Shown here one piece after another: positions 1 through 6,863 of a stretch of 32,212 nucleotides of DNA. This DNA is from Kiloniellaceae bacterium. Lineage in GTDB: Bacteria; Pseudomonadota; Alphaproteobacteria; Kiloniellales; Kiloniellaceae. Each line of letters begins with the position of its first letter. The stretch's first letter is position 1. A program made the translations under genes and the position numbers. The notes beneath the pieces are model-generated. The model searched no databases. It had not been told where the DNA came from and was given only the letters and a program-made list of their open reading frames with translations. The stretch lies in NCBI GenBank assembly GCA_021776195.1, contig JAJFGK010000064.1, forward strand, positions 1-32,212, given 5' to 3'.

Positions 1-405
1 GTGACCGCCGAGAGCGGCGCGGTCGAGTACATCCGCGGCTCGCACCTTTGGGGCAAGCAGTTCCACCCCAGCGCCTTTGCCGGCGACGACCGCTATGCCA
101 CCGACCTGCCCCCGGTGCCGGACTTCGAGACCGAACGGGACAAGCTGGACATCGTCCGCTTCGAGCTGGAGCCCGGCGACTGCACGGTGCACCACGGCCT
201 GACCGTGCATTCGGCACCCGGCAATGCCGACCGGGGCCGGCGGCGGCGCGCCTATGTCACCCGCTGGGCCGGCGACGACGCGGTCTATGCGCCCGGCGAG
301 ACCATCATGCCGATCCTGCGCGAGCCGGAAGCGACCCCCGGCGGGCCACTCGACTGCGACCTCTGGCCGGTGGTCTGGCGGCGGGACGAAGGCGCGTCCG
401 CCTAA
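1..405 (+). CDS. Phytanoyl-CoA dioxygenase family protein, C-terminal part (5' end outside window)
   Basis: This is the C-terminal 134 residues of a probable Fe(II)/2-oxoglutarate-dependent oxygenase of the PhyH superfamily. The segment EPGDCTVHHGLTVHSAPGN carries the distal iron-binding His of the double-stranded beta-helix, and the Arg of RRAYVTRW about a dozen residues later fits the 2-oxoglutarate carboxylate ligand. The proximal HxD motif must lie upstream of the window, so the GTG at base 1 is probably internal and the gene is truncated only by the window edge. The frame ends at TAA. The substrate cannot be told from this fragment; family members hydroxylate acyl-CoAs, amino acids, ectoine or small natural products. 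The next gene is convergent and an intergenic palindromic repeat follows. Confidence 0.8.
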   Translation: MTAESGAVEYIRGSHLWGKQFHPSAFAGDDRYATDLPPVPDFETERDKLDIVRFELEPGDCTVHHGLTVHSAPGNADRGRRRRAYVTRWAGDDAVYAPGETIMPILREPEATPGGPLDCDLWPVVWRRDEGASA

Positions 406-454
406 AATCAACGATTCTCGAGCAAAGAGTTAGAAGCAATTAGTTCCCTCTCCG

Positions 455-536
455 TCATTGCCGAGCTTGACCCGGCAATCCAGGAGTTGCTCGGACCTCA
501 CCGTTCCTGGACCCTCGGGTCGAGCCCGAGGGCGAC
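455..536. repeat. REP-like palindromic intergenic repeat
   Basis: Three nested inverted repeats are visible between two convergent genes: TTGCC (459-463) with GGCAA (474-478); TCCAGGA (479-485) with TCCTGGA (505-511); and CCCTCGGG (512-519) with CCCGAGGG (525-532) around a 5-base loop. The general pattern, CATTGCCGAGCTTGACCCGG on one side and CCTGGACCCTCGGGTCGAGC on the other, resembles repeated intergenic palindromes found in many alphaproteobacterial genomes. It may also act as a transcription terminator for the two flanking convergent genes. No second copy was seen in the window. Confidence 0.6.
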
Positions 537-619
537 AACAGGAGTATGAGCCGGTCCTGTAAGTTGTTGATCCTGGCTAAACAGTTTCGGCTCGGACTCT
601 GCGACTCGTAGCCCGCCGG

Positions 620-2215
620 CTACCCCGCCATCCACCAGCGGCTGACGGCGCGGCCGCCGTCGAGGGACTGGGTCGCGGAGATCTTCTCCGGGGTGGCGAT
701 CTTGTCGGACTTGGCGTCGACCCAGTTGGCGAAGAGCGGGATGATCTGGCCGCCCTCGTCGCGGATGATGCGCTGCATCTCGCCATAGAGTTCGCCGCGC
801 TTGGCCTCGTCGAGCTCGGCCCGGGCCTCGACCAAAAGCTTGTTGAAGCGCGGGTGATCCCAATAGGTGTCGTTCCAGGAACCGCCGGTGGCATAGGTGA
901 CGGTGAGCATCTCGTCGGCGACCAGGCGGCCGTACCAAATGCAGGCGCAGAAGGGTTTCTTCAGCCAGACATCGCTCCAGTAGCCGTCGTCGGGAACCCG
1001 GTCGATGACGAGGTCGATGCCGGCCTTGGCGGCGGTCTCGCGGAACAGGGTGGCGCCCTCGACGCTGCCGGGCCAGCCGGCGTCGGCGACCGACAGGGTC
1101 ACCTCGAGATTGTCGAGCCCGGACTGCTTCAGGTACCACTTGGCCTTGTCCGGATCGTAGCCGCGCTGCTCGATGGACGGGTCGTGGAAGCGATAAGCGC
1201 TGGAAATCGGCTGGTCGTTGCCGACGGAGCCGCGCCCGCGCAGGATCTTCTTCAGCAGTTCCTCGCGGTCGATGGCGTGCTTCAGGGCCATACGGACGTT
1301 GTTGTCGTCGAAGGGCGGCGTGTCGGTGCGCATGGGATAGGTGTAGTGCTGGCGGCCTTCGGTCTGCACCACCGAGATGCCGTCGCGGGCATCCAGCCGG
1401 TCGGCGGTCTTCAGATCGACCGTCGCCATGATGTCGATGCCATCGGTCACGACGGCGTTCTGCCGCGCGTTGGCGTCGTGGATCACCAGGAATTCGGCCG
1501 AATCGAAATGCCCGACGCTGTCGTTCCAATGGTTTGGGTTGCGCTTGATCTCGGAGCGGACGCCGGGCTCGAAGGCGACCAGCTCGTAGGGGCCGGCGCC
1601 GATCTTGGTGCCGTTGTCCAGGGGCTTGCCGTCCTTCGAGGGCATGATGGGCACGTGATAATCGCTGGTCAGGAAGGCGAAGTCGGCGCTCGCCGTCTTC
1701 ATCTTGAAGACCACCGTGTGATCGCCGTCGGCGGTGACCGCCTCGACGGTGGAGGCCTGGGGCTTGAAGGAGGATTTGGAGTCCTCGTGGGTGTGGAAGT
1801 TCCAGGAGGCCGCCACGTCGTGGGCGTCCACGGTCTTGCCGTTGGAATGCTCGACCCCCTGGCGCAGCTCGAAGGTCCAGGTCGAGGCGTCTTTCGAAGC
1901 CTCCCAGTTGGTCGCCAGGTGAGGCACCAGCTTGTTGTCGCCGTCGGTGACCGTCAGGTAGTCGTGAATCCCCATGCCGGTCATGAATTGATGGGTGTTG
2001 ACCCAGGTCGCCAGGTCCATGGAGTCGACGGTCTGGCCGTCGGGTAGGCCGATGCGGACGTGACCCCCCTTCTTGGGCGTGGCGGCCTGGGTCTTCTCGA
2101 TGAAGGCCGTGGTCATGGCGGCGGTCAGGCCCAGGGTCGCGGCGCCCTGCATGAACTCCCGGCGGCCGACCTTGCCGGCCACGAAGAGCGACTTCAATTC
2201 GTCGAGTTTTTTCAT
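620..2215 (-). CDS. ABC transporter family 5 (peptide/nickel/opine type) substrate-binding protein, Tat-exported
   Basis: A 531-residue periplasmic solute-binding protein of the family 5 (DppA/OppA/NikA) type. It starts at ATG 2213-2215, preceded on the minus strand by a purine-rich AGGGAGAAAG; the open frame extends further upstream but without a signal. The N-terminus has a twin-arginine signal (GRREFM, Arg18-Arg19) followed by a hydrophobic segment and an AxA-like region near TQAA, so folded export by Tat is likely. Family hallmarks are the early PHLATNWEAS region, the STWTFELRQGVEHSNGK segment, IGAGPYELV, and the later DNNVRMALKHAIDREEL. No permease or ATPase gene adjoins it, so it is an orphan binding protein or its partners lie elsewhere. 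Substrate unknown: peptide, opine or another small ligand. Confidence 0.88.
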   Translation of the reverse strand: MKKLDELKSLFVAGKVGRREFMQGAATLGLTAAMTTAFIEKTQAATPKKGGHVRIGLPDGQTVDSMDLATWVNTHQFMTGMGIHDYLTVTDGDNKLVPHLATNWEASKDASTWTFELRQGVEHSNGKTVDAHDVAASWNFHTHEDSKSSFKPQASTVEAVTADGDHTVVFKMKTASADFAFLTSDYHVPIMPSKDGKPLDNGTKIGAGPYELVAFEPGVRSEIKRNPNHWNDSVGHFDSAEFLVIHDANARQNAVVTDGIDIMATVDLKTADRLDARDGISVVQTEGRQHYTYPMRTDTPPFDDNNVRMALKHAIDREELLKKILRGRGSVGNDQPISSAYRFHDPSIEQRGYDPDKAKWYLKQSGLDNLEVTLSVADAGWPGSVEGATLFRETAAKAGIDLVIDRVPDDGYWSDVWLKKPFCACIWYGRLVADEMLTVTYATGGSWNDTYWDHPRFNKLLVEARAELDEAKRGELYGEMQRIIRDEGGQIIPLFANWVDAKSDKIATPEKISATQSLDGGRAVSRWWMAG

Positions 2216-2371
2216 GGTCTTTCTCCCTGCTCCAGTTTCTGGTTTCCGAAGTGCCGAGGTAACCAAAACACCGAAAGCAAAAAGTTTGAACGCCAGGAAA
2301 TGAAATAGCAAATGCCCTGGGCCGTCGGCCGTGCCGCCGCGGCTTTATCGCCGCCGATCGGGTCACGGCCC

Positions 2372-2415
2372 TTGACCAGAATTGCTGCGGTGCAATATAG
2401 AATGTTGCAACGCAA
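2372..2415 (+). promoter_or_regulatory. Promoter of the ParA-like gene with TGC-rich operator words
   Basis: TTGACC (2372-2377) lies 18 bases before TATAGA (2396-2401), a plausible sigma70-type promoter 30 bases ahead of the ParA-like start. Two TGC-rich words flank and overlap the -10: TGCGGTGCAA (2386-2395) and AATGTTGCA (2401-2409). Both are found exactly in the phasin promoter (3681-3690 and 3730-3738). PhaR-type repressors of alphaproteobacteria bind TGC-rich repeats near phasin genes, so co-regulation by such a protein is inferred. Confidence 0.6.
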
Positions 2416-2430
2416 AATCAGGAGATAGCC

Positions 2431-3066
2431 ATGACCGGGACCACGGTGACGATCGCCCAGCGCAAGGGCGGCGTGGGCAAGACGACCCTCGCGGCGCATC
2501 TGGCGGTGGCCTGGTCGGGCGAGCGGTCGGTGGCCGTCCTCGATCTCGATCCCCAGGGCAGTCTGGGCGAGTGGTACGAGAAGCGCGAGGCGCGGCTCGG
2601 CACCGATGCCACCGGCCTGACCTTTCGCACGGCGAGCGGCTGGGGCGCGCGGCGCGAGGCCCGCATGCTGGCGCGCGACCACGACATCGTGGTGATCGAC
2701 ACGCCGCCGCACGCCGACTACGAGGCGCGCATGGCGATGGATCCGGCCGGTTTGATCGTCATCCCGGTGCAGCCGACCCCGGTCGATCTCTGGGCGACCC
2801 GTGAAACGCTGGCCTTGGCGGCCAAGGAGAAGACCCTGGCGCTGGTCGTCTTCAACCGGGTCGCCGCGCGGGCCCGTCTCACCGAGGCGATGTGCGCCGC
2901 CATGATCGAAATGCACGACCATCTCGCCACCGCGCGCCTGGGCAACCGGGTCGCTTTTGCCGCCTGCCTGGGCGAGGGACGCACGGTGCTCGAGACCCAG
3001 CCCAGCAGCAAGGCGGCCCAGGAAATCACGGCCCTGGCCCGGGAAATTCTGCGGCGCGCCAAATAG
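2431..3066 (+). CDS. ParA/MinD-family (McdA-like) ATPase
   Basis: A 211-residue ATPase of the ParA family. It has the deviant Walker A motif KGGVGKTT (residues 12-19, signature Lys12 and catalytic Lys17), the switch-like DLDPQGSLGEW, and Walker B VVIDTPPH. It is short and lacks an N-terminal HTH, like orphan ParA proteins that position cargo such as plasmids, chemoreceptor clusters or carboxysomes. No parB or plasmid gene is near. Its neighbour, convergent across a shared terminator, is a phasin, and both promoters carry the same TGC-rich words. This makes a role in distributing polyhydroxyalkanoate granules an attractive inference but not shown. The start ATG at 2431 follows GGAGATAGCC. Family assignment is firm; cargo is unknown. 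Confidence 0.88.
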   Translation: MTGTTVTIAQRKGGVGKTTLAAHLAVAWSGERSVAVLDLDPQGSLGEWYEKREARLGTDATGLTFRTASGWGARREARMLARDHDIVVIDTPPHADYEARMAMDPAGLIVIPVQPTPVDLWATRETLALAAKEKTLALVVFNRVAARARLTEAMCAAMIEMHDHLATARLGNRVAFAACLGEGRTVLETQPSSKAAQEITALAREILRRAK

Positions 3067-3069
3067 GAA

Positions 3070-3093
3070 AGGCCCGGGCAAAAGCCCGGGCCT
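3070..3093 (-). terminator. Terminator hairpin between convergent ParA-like and phasin genes
   Basis: A perfect 10-base stem, AGGCCCGGGC/GCCCGGGCCT, around a 4-base loop. Read on the minus strand it is followed by TTTCCTATTT, so it looks like a rho-independent terminator of the phasin gene. It could also stop plus-strand transcription from the ParA-like gene, although no T-tract follows on that side. Confidence 0.75.
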
Positions 3094-3123
3094 GTCGAGA
3101 ATTCAAACCGGTTGCAGAGAGGG

Positions 3124-3639
3124 TTACGCCGCCAGAGTGGAGCGAACCTCCTCGATGGTGGTCATGGCCTGCTCGCGCAGCGGCGCGGTGACATCGTCGG
3201 CCAGGTGGGCGGCGACATCGGCAAGACGCTGGGCATTGCCGCAAGCCCGGTCGACTTCGGCCTGCACGAACTTGGTCTGCAGCTCGCCGGCTTCCTGCGG
3301 GGTCTTGCTGGCCAGCAGCTGTTCGGTGACGCTTTCGAGCTGGTTGAGGTTTTCCCGAACCTGCTCGAAGCCGAGCTGGGTCAGGTCCATCATGCCCTTG
3401 GCGAAAGCCAACTGCGAGGCGGCGGCGGCGGCGAAGGGACCCTTGAACAGGTCACCGGCCTGCTCGCTGTTCTTTTCGGTCAGGGCGTGGGCCTTGACGG
3501 TCTGCTCGTAGAGGAACCCATTGGTCTTCTCGACCTGGGCCGCAAAGGTCTCCAGGTTGCCGCGCGCCGTCGTGACGGCTTCGCTGACAAAGGGGTTGGT
3601 CTTGCTGTTGCTGTTGGCGGTCTTCTTGCTGGTGGCCAT
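3124..3639 (-). CDS. phaP: Phasin family protein (polyhydroxyalkanoate granule surface protein)
   Basis: A 171-residue amphipathic, almost wholly helical protein without signal peptide or membrane segment, of the Phasin_2 type. Residues 20-145 are helical heptad-like segments, for example NLETFAAQVEKTNGFLYEQT and GMMDLTQLGFEQVRENLNQL, after a Lys/Ser/Asn-rich N-terminus. Phasins coat polyhydroxybutyrate granules and control their number and size. The gene has its own strong promoter with flanking TGC-rich operators and its own terminator, so it is monocistronic. The upstream gene is the amidohydrolase, on the same strand but separated by the promoter region. The start at 3639 precedes MATSKKT; the Shine-Dalgarno is AAAGGAT. 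Confidence 0.88.
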   Translation of the reverse strand: MATSKKTANSNSKTNPFVSEAVTTARGNLETFAAQVEKTNGFLYEQTVKAHALTEKNSEQAGDLFKGPFAAAAASQLAFAKGMMDLTQLGFEQVRENLNQLESVTEQLLASKTPQEAGELQTKFVQAEVDRACGNAQRLADVAAHLADDVTAPLREQAMTTIEEVRSTLAA

Positions 3640-3680
3640 CGATTCGATCCTTTTTCATCCGCCTGGCTGGCGGGAAATGA

Positions 3681-3743
3681 TGCGGTGCAACATGTATAAT
3701 AGGGAGGCCTGACCGCCTGTTCAAGACAAAATGTTGCACTGCA
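3681..3743 (-). promoter_or_regulatory. Phasin promoter with paired TGC-rich operators
   Basis: On the minus strand TTGAAC (3719-3724) lies exactly 17 bases before TATTAT (3696-3701), a near-consensus sigma70-type promoter. TGC-rich words in inverted orientation sit on both sides: TGCGGTGCAACAT (3681-3693, near the start of transcription) and AATGTTGCACTGCA (3730-3743, upstream of -35). This layout fits repression by a PhaR-type regulator that senses polyhydroxyalkanoate. The regulator gene itself is not in the window. Confidence 0.72.
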
Positions 3744-3767
3744 CCATAAATTTTTCCCGCCCCGTCC

Positions 3768-5036
3768 CTAGGCAGCCTGGCGCCCCTGGCGCCGTGCCCC
3801 CTCTGGCGCCTTGTGGAAGGCGCCGTCCTTCATGATGGCGAGCAGATTGTCGGCATCCTGCAGGATCGACACGTCCTTGGCGGGGTCGCCCGCGACCAGC
3901 AGAAGATCGGCCAGGTAACCTTCCCGGATCAATCCGATCTCGGCGCCGAACAGCTCGCCGCCGAGCTGGGTGGCGGCCTGGATCGCCTCCAGGGGGGTGT
4001 AGTCCAGCAGATTGACGAAATGCTCCAGATCGCGCGCGTTGGTACCGATGGGGTTCCAGGCAAAGCCGTAGTCGCCGCCCGGCAGGATGCGCACGCCGCG
4101 CGCCTTCAGCTTCTTCATGTTCACGATGCAGCTTTCCAGCTCCTGACGGAAGAAGAGCGCCACGGGCGTGTCTTCGGTGATGCCCCAGGCGGCGCCCTCG
4201 CCGCGCGAGGTCGCGTACATGATGCCCATGGCCGGGGCGACGAAGATCCGGTCCTTGTCCGCTTCCAGCAGGTCGAGGGCCTCGTCGTCGGCCAGGGTCG
4301 CGTGATAGATCACATCGGCCCCCTGGCGCAGGCACATCTTGACGCTCTCGGCCGAGCGGGCGTGGACGGCAAAGCGCTTGCCGCGGGACCTTGCGACCTC
4401 GCCGACCGCCGCCACCTCCTCCTCGTTCATCACCGTCATGTCGGCGCGGGCGAAGGGGACGAACTCGTCGCCGGAGGGGTTGATCTTCAAGGTGTCGACG
4501 CCCTCGCGGCAGGCCCGCCTCGCGGCGGCGCGGAACTGGTCGGGGCCGTCGCAGCACTGGGCGAAGGTCTCGCGGTACATGTGCGAGCGGCGCACGTCGC
4601 CGAGGCCGCCGGTCACGGTCAGCTCGAGGCTGGCGGCGCGCATCCGCGGACCCGGGATGTCGCCGGCCTCGATCGCGTTGCGGATCACGATGTCGAGGCG
4701 CTCCTTGGCGGTGGCGGCGCTAAAGAGGGCGGTGAAACCCTGGTCGAGCATCTTGCGGGCGAACTTCATGGTCTCCAGCGTATGCTCCTCCGGCGGCATG
4801 TCGCCCAGGCCCTCCAGCGTCGGGGTGTCGCAAAAGCTGATATGGGCATGGGCCTCGATCAGGCCCGGCATCAAGGTGGCGCCGCCGCCATCGACAAGCG
4901 CGGCCTCCGGCGCCTCGATCGGGGCGTCGCGGCCGATCTGCTTGATGCGGTTGCCCTCGACCAGCAACTGGCCGGGAAAGGGCGGCTCGCCGGTGCCGTC
5001 GATGATCTGGACATTGGTGAAGAGGGTCGCGGCCAT
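3768..5036 (-). CDS. Metal-dependent amidohydrolase (prolidase/imidazolonepropionase-like)
   Basis: A 422-residue amidohydrolase-superfamily enzyme, cytoplasmic, with no signal peptide. The N-terminal beta-sandwich (ATLFTNVQIIDGTG) leads into the TIM barrel. Visible metal-site residues are His63-Ala-His65 (IEAHAH), Lys184 in LKINPSGDEF (a candidate carboxylated bridging Lys), His225 (FAVHARS), His245 (IYHATL) and Asp322 (LPGGDYGF). The C-terminal ADLLLVAGDP returns to the sandwich. This residue set fits the binuclear Xaa-Pro dipeptidase/arginine-carboxypeptidase-like branch better than cytosine deaminase or urease; the substrate is unknown. It is transcribed divergently from the ABC/Dha operon, and both upstream regions share AGTTTAG words, so the two may respond to one regulator. 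Confidence 0.85.
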   Translation of the reverse strand: MAATLFTNVQIIDGTGEPPFPGQLLVEGNRIKQIGRDAPIEAPEAALVDGGGATLMPGLIEAHAHISFCDTPTLEGLGDMPPEEHTLETMKFARKMLDQGFTALFSAATAKERLDIVIRNAIEAGDIPGPRMRAASLELTVTGGLGDVRRSHMYRETFAQCCDGPDQFRAAARRACREGVDTLKINPSGDEFVPFARADMTVMNEEEVAAVGEVARSRGKRFAVHARSAESVKMCLRQGADVIYHATLADDEALDLLEADKDRIFVAPAMGIMYATSRGEGAAWGITEDTPVALFFRQELESCIVNMKKLKARGVRILPGGDYGFAWNPIGTNARDLEHFVNLLDYTPLEAIQAATQLGGELFGAEIGLIREGYLADLLLVAGDPAKDVSILQDADNLLAIMKDGAFHKAPEGARRQGRQAA

Positions 5037-5048
5037 TGATCTTCCTTC

Positions 5049-5077
5049 CTAAACTTTTGTTTCTTGTCACTAAACTA
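5049..5077 (-). promoter_or_regulatory. AGTTTAG repeat pair upstream of the amidohydrolase
   Basis: On the minus strand, just upstream of the amidohydrolase start, lie TAGTTTAGTG (5068-5077) and ACAAAAGTTTAG (5049-5060). The latter 12-mer is identical to 5225-5236 on the plus strand in front of the ABC operon. The copies are direct repeats about two helical turns apart. This is a probable operator of an unidentified regulator. The rest of the 332-base divergent spacer (5037-5368) holds the promoter described next and no convincing gene. Confidence 0.5.
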
Positions 5078-5221
5078 CGCGGCCTCCTGCGGCGAGAAAA
5101 TCTTTACCATCATTTGGAGGAAAATGCGAGCGTTGCGGCGTGATCTTGCGCCAAAGACGGGTAAATCGAGGGAAAAGTTCTCCAGGGCGATGGAGTTGGA
5201 AAGAAACGCGACCATGATCAA

Positions 5222-5251
5222 TTGACAAAAGTTTAGTGATAAGTTTAGTGT
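5222..5251 (+). promoter_or_regulatory. Putative promoter and direct-repeat operator of the ABC/Dha operon
   Basis: TTGACA (5222-5227) is a perfect -35 box; TAGTGT (5246-5251), 18 bases later, is a weaker -10. Two exact direct repeats of AAGTTTAGTG (5229-5238 and 5241-5250), 12 bases apart, fill the spacer and overlap the -10, a position suited to repression. The leader to the first start codon at 5369 is about 110 bases. Confidence 0.6.
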
Positions 5252-5368
5252 TATGGTATCGACGGCAATGACCGCGGCGATGGGGGCCGTCGATTCGCAC
5301 CGGGCATCCGTTTGGGGTCGGCCGGCGCAGATCAACAAGTGCCCCGCCGCCGCTTTCGGGAGGATACC

Positions 5369-6688
5369 ATGCGGAATTGGAAGGCATGTCTTGCCGCGGC
5401 TGCCCTGGGCGTCGCGGCCGCGACGTCCGTGCAGGCGCAGGACAAGGAACTGACCCTTTGCTGGGCGGCCTGGGACCCGGCCAATGCCCTGGCCGAACTG
5501 GGCAAGGACTTCACCGCCGAGAGCGGCATCGCGATGAACTACGAGTTCGTGCCCTGGACGAATTTCGCCGACCGTTTCATCAACGAACTGAACTCCGGCG
5601 GCAAGCTCTGCGACCTGCTGATCGGCGACAGCCAGTGGATCGGCGGCTCGGCGACCTACGGCCACTACATCAAGCTGAATGACTTCTTCGACAAAGAAGG
5701 CATTTCCATGGACGACTTCGCGCCGGCCACGGTCCATGCCTATTCGACCTGGCCCAAGGGCACGCCCAACTACTGGGCCCTGCCGGCCATGGGCGATGCG
5801 CTGGGCTGGGTCTACCGCAAGGATTGGTTCGCCAAGCCCGAGCTTCGTGCCGAGTTCAAGAAAACCTATGGCCGCGAACTCGAGGTGCCGAAGAACTGGC
5901 ACGAACTGAAAGATATCGGCGAGTTCTTCCAGGGCCGCGAGATCGACGGCAAGAAGGTCTACGGCATGGGCATCTACACCGAGCGCGGCTCGGAGGGGAT
6001 CACCATGGGCGTGACCGCGGCCATGTATTCCTGGGGCTTCCAGTACGAGAACCCCGACAAGCCGTACGACATGGCAGGCTACGTGAACTCGCCCGCGGCC
6101 GCCGAGGCGCTAGCGTTCTATAAATCGCTCTACGACTGCTGTACCCCGCCGGGCCATTCCGATGCCTACATGGTCGCCAACCTCGACGCCTACAAGTCGG
6201 GCCAGGTCGCCATGCAGATGAACTGGTTCGCCTTCTTCCCCGGCATCGCCAAAGACGAGGACGTCGGTGGCGACAAGTCCGGCTTCTTCGTCAATCCGGC
6301 GCAGAATGTCGCGGCCTCGACCCTGGGCGGTCAGGGTATCTCGGTGGTGGCCTATTCCGACAAAAAGGATCTGGCTCTGGAGTACATCAAGTGGTTCGCC
6401 ACGCCCGACGTGCAAAAGAAGTGGTGGTCCCTGGGCGGCTATTCCTGCCACGTCGCGGTGCTGAACGACCCGAACTTCCCCGACACGGCGCCTTTCGCCG
6501 CCGACTTCCTGAAGGCCATGGGCGGCGTGAAGGACTTCTGGCAGGAGCCGACCTACGCCGAGCTGCTGCAGTCCATGCAAAAGCGCGTCCATGACTATGT
6601 CGTGGCCGGCAACGGCACCTCGCAGGAGGCCCTCGACAAGCTGATCGTGGACTGGACCGAGGTCTTCGAGGACGACGGCAAGCTCTAG
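5369..6688 (+). CDS. ABC transporter family 1 (carbohydrate/polyol) substrate-binding protein
   Basis: A 439-residue periplasmic binding protein that opens the operon. The start ATG at 5369 follows GGGAGGATACC and begins a clear Sec signal peptide (MRNWKACLAAAALG, cleavage near VQA-QDK); the open frame upstream of it carries no signal. The mature protein has the family 1 fold: LTLCWAAWDPANALAEL, a ligand-facing ALPAMGDALGWVYRKDWF, and SVVAYSDKKDLALEYIKWF near the C-terminus. Several Trp and Tyr residues fit stacking on a sugar or polyol. The downstream permeases, small membrane protein and paired ATPases resemble glycerol-type (Glp) ABC systems. The kinase genes that follow suggest dihydroxyacetone, glycerol or a related short ketose or polyol as ligand. 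Substrate is inference. Confidence 0.85.
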   Translation: MRNWKACLAAAALGVAAATSVQAQDKELTLCWAAWDPANALAELGKDFTAESGIAMNYEFVPWTNFADRFINELNSGGKLCDLLIGDSQWIGGSATYGHYIKLNDFFDKEGISMDDFAPATVHAYSTWPKGTPNYWALPAMGDALGWVYRKDWFAKPELRAEFKKTYGRELEVPKNWHELKDIGEFFQGREIDGKKVYGMGIYTERGSEGITMGVTAAMYSWGFQYENPDKPYDMAGYVNSPAAAEALAFYKSLYDCCTPPGHSDAYMVANLDAYKSGQVAMQMNWFAFFPGIAKDEDVGGDKSGFFVNPAQNVAASTLGGQGISVVAYSDKKDLALEYIKWFATPDVQKKWWSLGGYSCHVAVLNDPNFPDTAPFAADFLKAMGGVKDFWQEPTYAELLQSMQKRVHDYVVAGNGTSQEALDKLIVDWTEVFEDDGKL

Positions 6689-6700
6689 CCGGACCAGCCG

Positions 6701-6738
6701 GGCGGCCAAAGGGGGGCGGCCAAAGGGGGGCGGCCAAG
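6701..6738 (+). repeat. Short tandem repeat, 14-base unit
   Basis: The unit GGCGGCCAAAGGGG occurs at 6701-6714 and 6715-6728, followed by a third partial copy GGCGGCCAAG (6729-6738). It sits just after the binding-protein stop codon. Such arrays may vary in copy number by slippage. Its effect, if any, would be on the binding-protein/permease intergenic mRNA. Confidence 0.75.
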
Positions 6739-6776
6739 CGGCCGAGGAGGCCGCGAGGCTCCCCACGGTATACCCT

Positions 6777-6806
6777 GGACCGGCCGGGCCGCGGCCCGGC
6801 CGGTCC
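6777..6806 (+). promoter_or_regulatory. Perfect 30-base palindrome: intra-operon mRNA hairpin
   Basis: GGACCGGCCGGGCC (6777-6790) and its exact complement GGCCCGGCCGGTCC (6793-6806) flank a central GC. The RNA would form a very stable GC hairpin between the binding-protein gene and the first permease gene. No T-tract follows, so it is more likely a 3' stabiliser or partial terminator that keeps the binding protein in excess over the membrane parts, as is common in binding-protein-dependent transport operons. Confidence 0.7.
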
Positions 6807-6863
6807 CGCGGGCCTCTATTGCCGGCCCCTGCTGCCGGATATTGTCGCCGAACGAGACGAGAG

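Noticed and set aside
2278..2292. GCAAAAAGTTTGAAC upstream of the family 5 binding protein as another AGTTTAG operator
   Set aside because: Only partly like the repeats at 5049-5250 and single; chance similarity in an AT-rich leader is likely.
2431..3066. Plasmid partition or integrated plasmid remnant because of the ParA-like gene
   Set aside because: No parB, parS-like repeat, replication gene or mobility gene is nearby; the phasin-type promoter words give a better context.
5070..5902. Minus-strand frame covering the divergent spacer and the start of the binding-protein gene
   Set aside because: It has no recognisable domain, overlaps a signal-peptide-bearing gene, and the spacer contains clear promoter-type AT-rich repeats.
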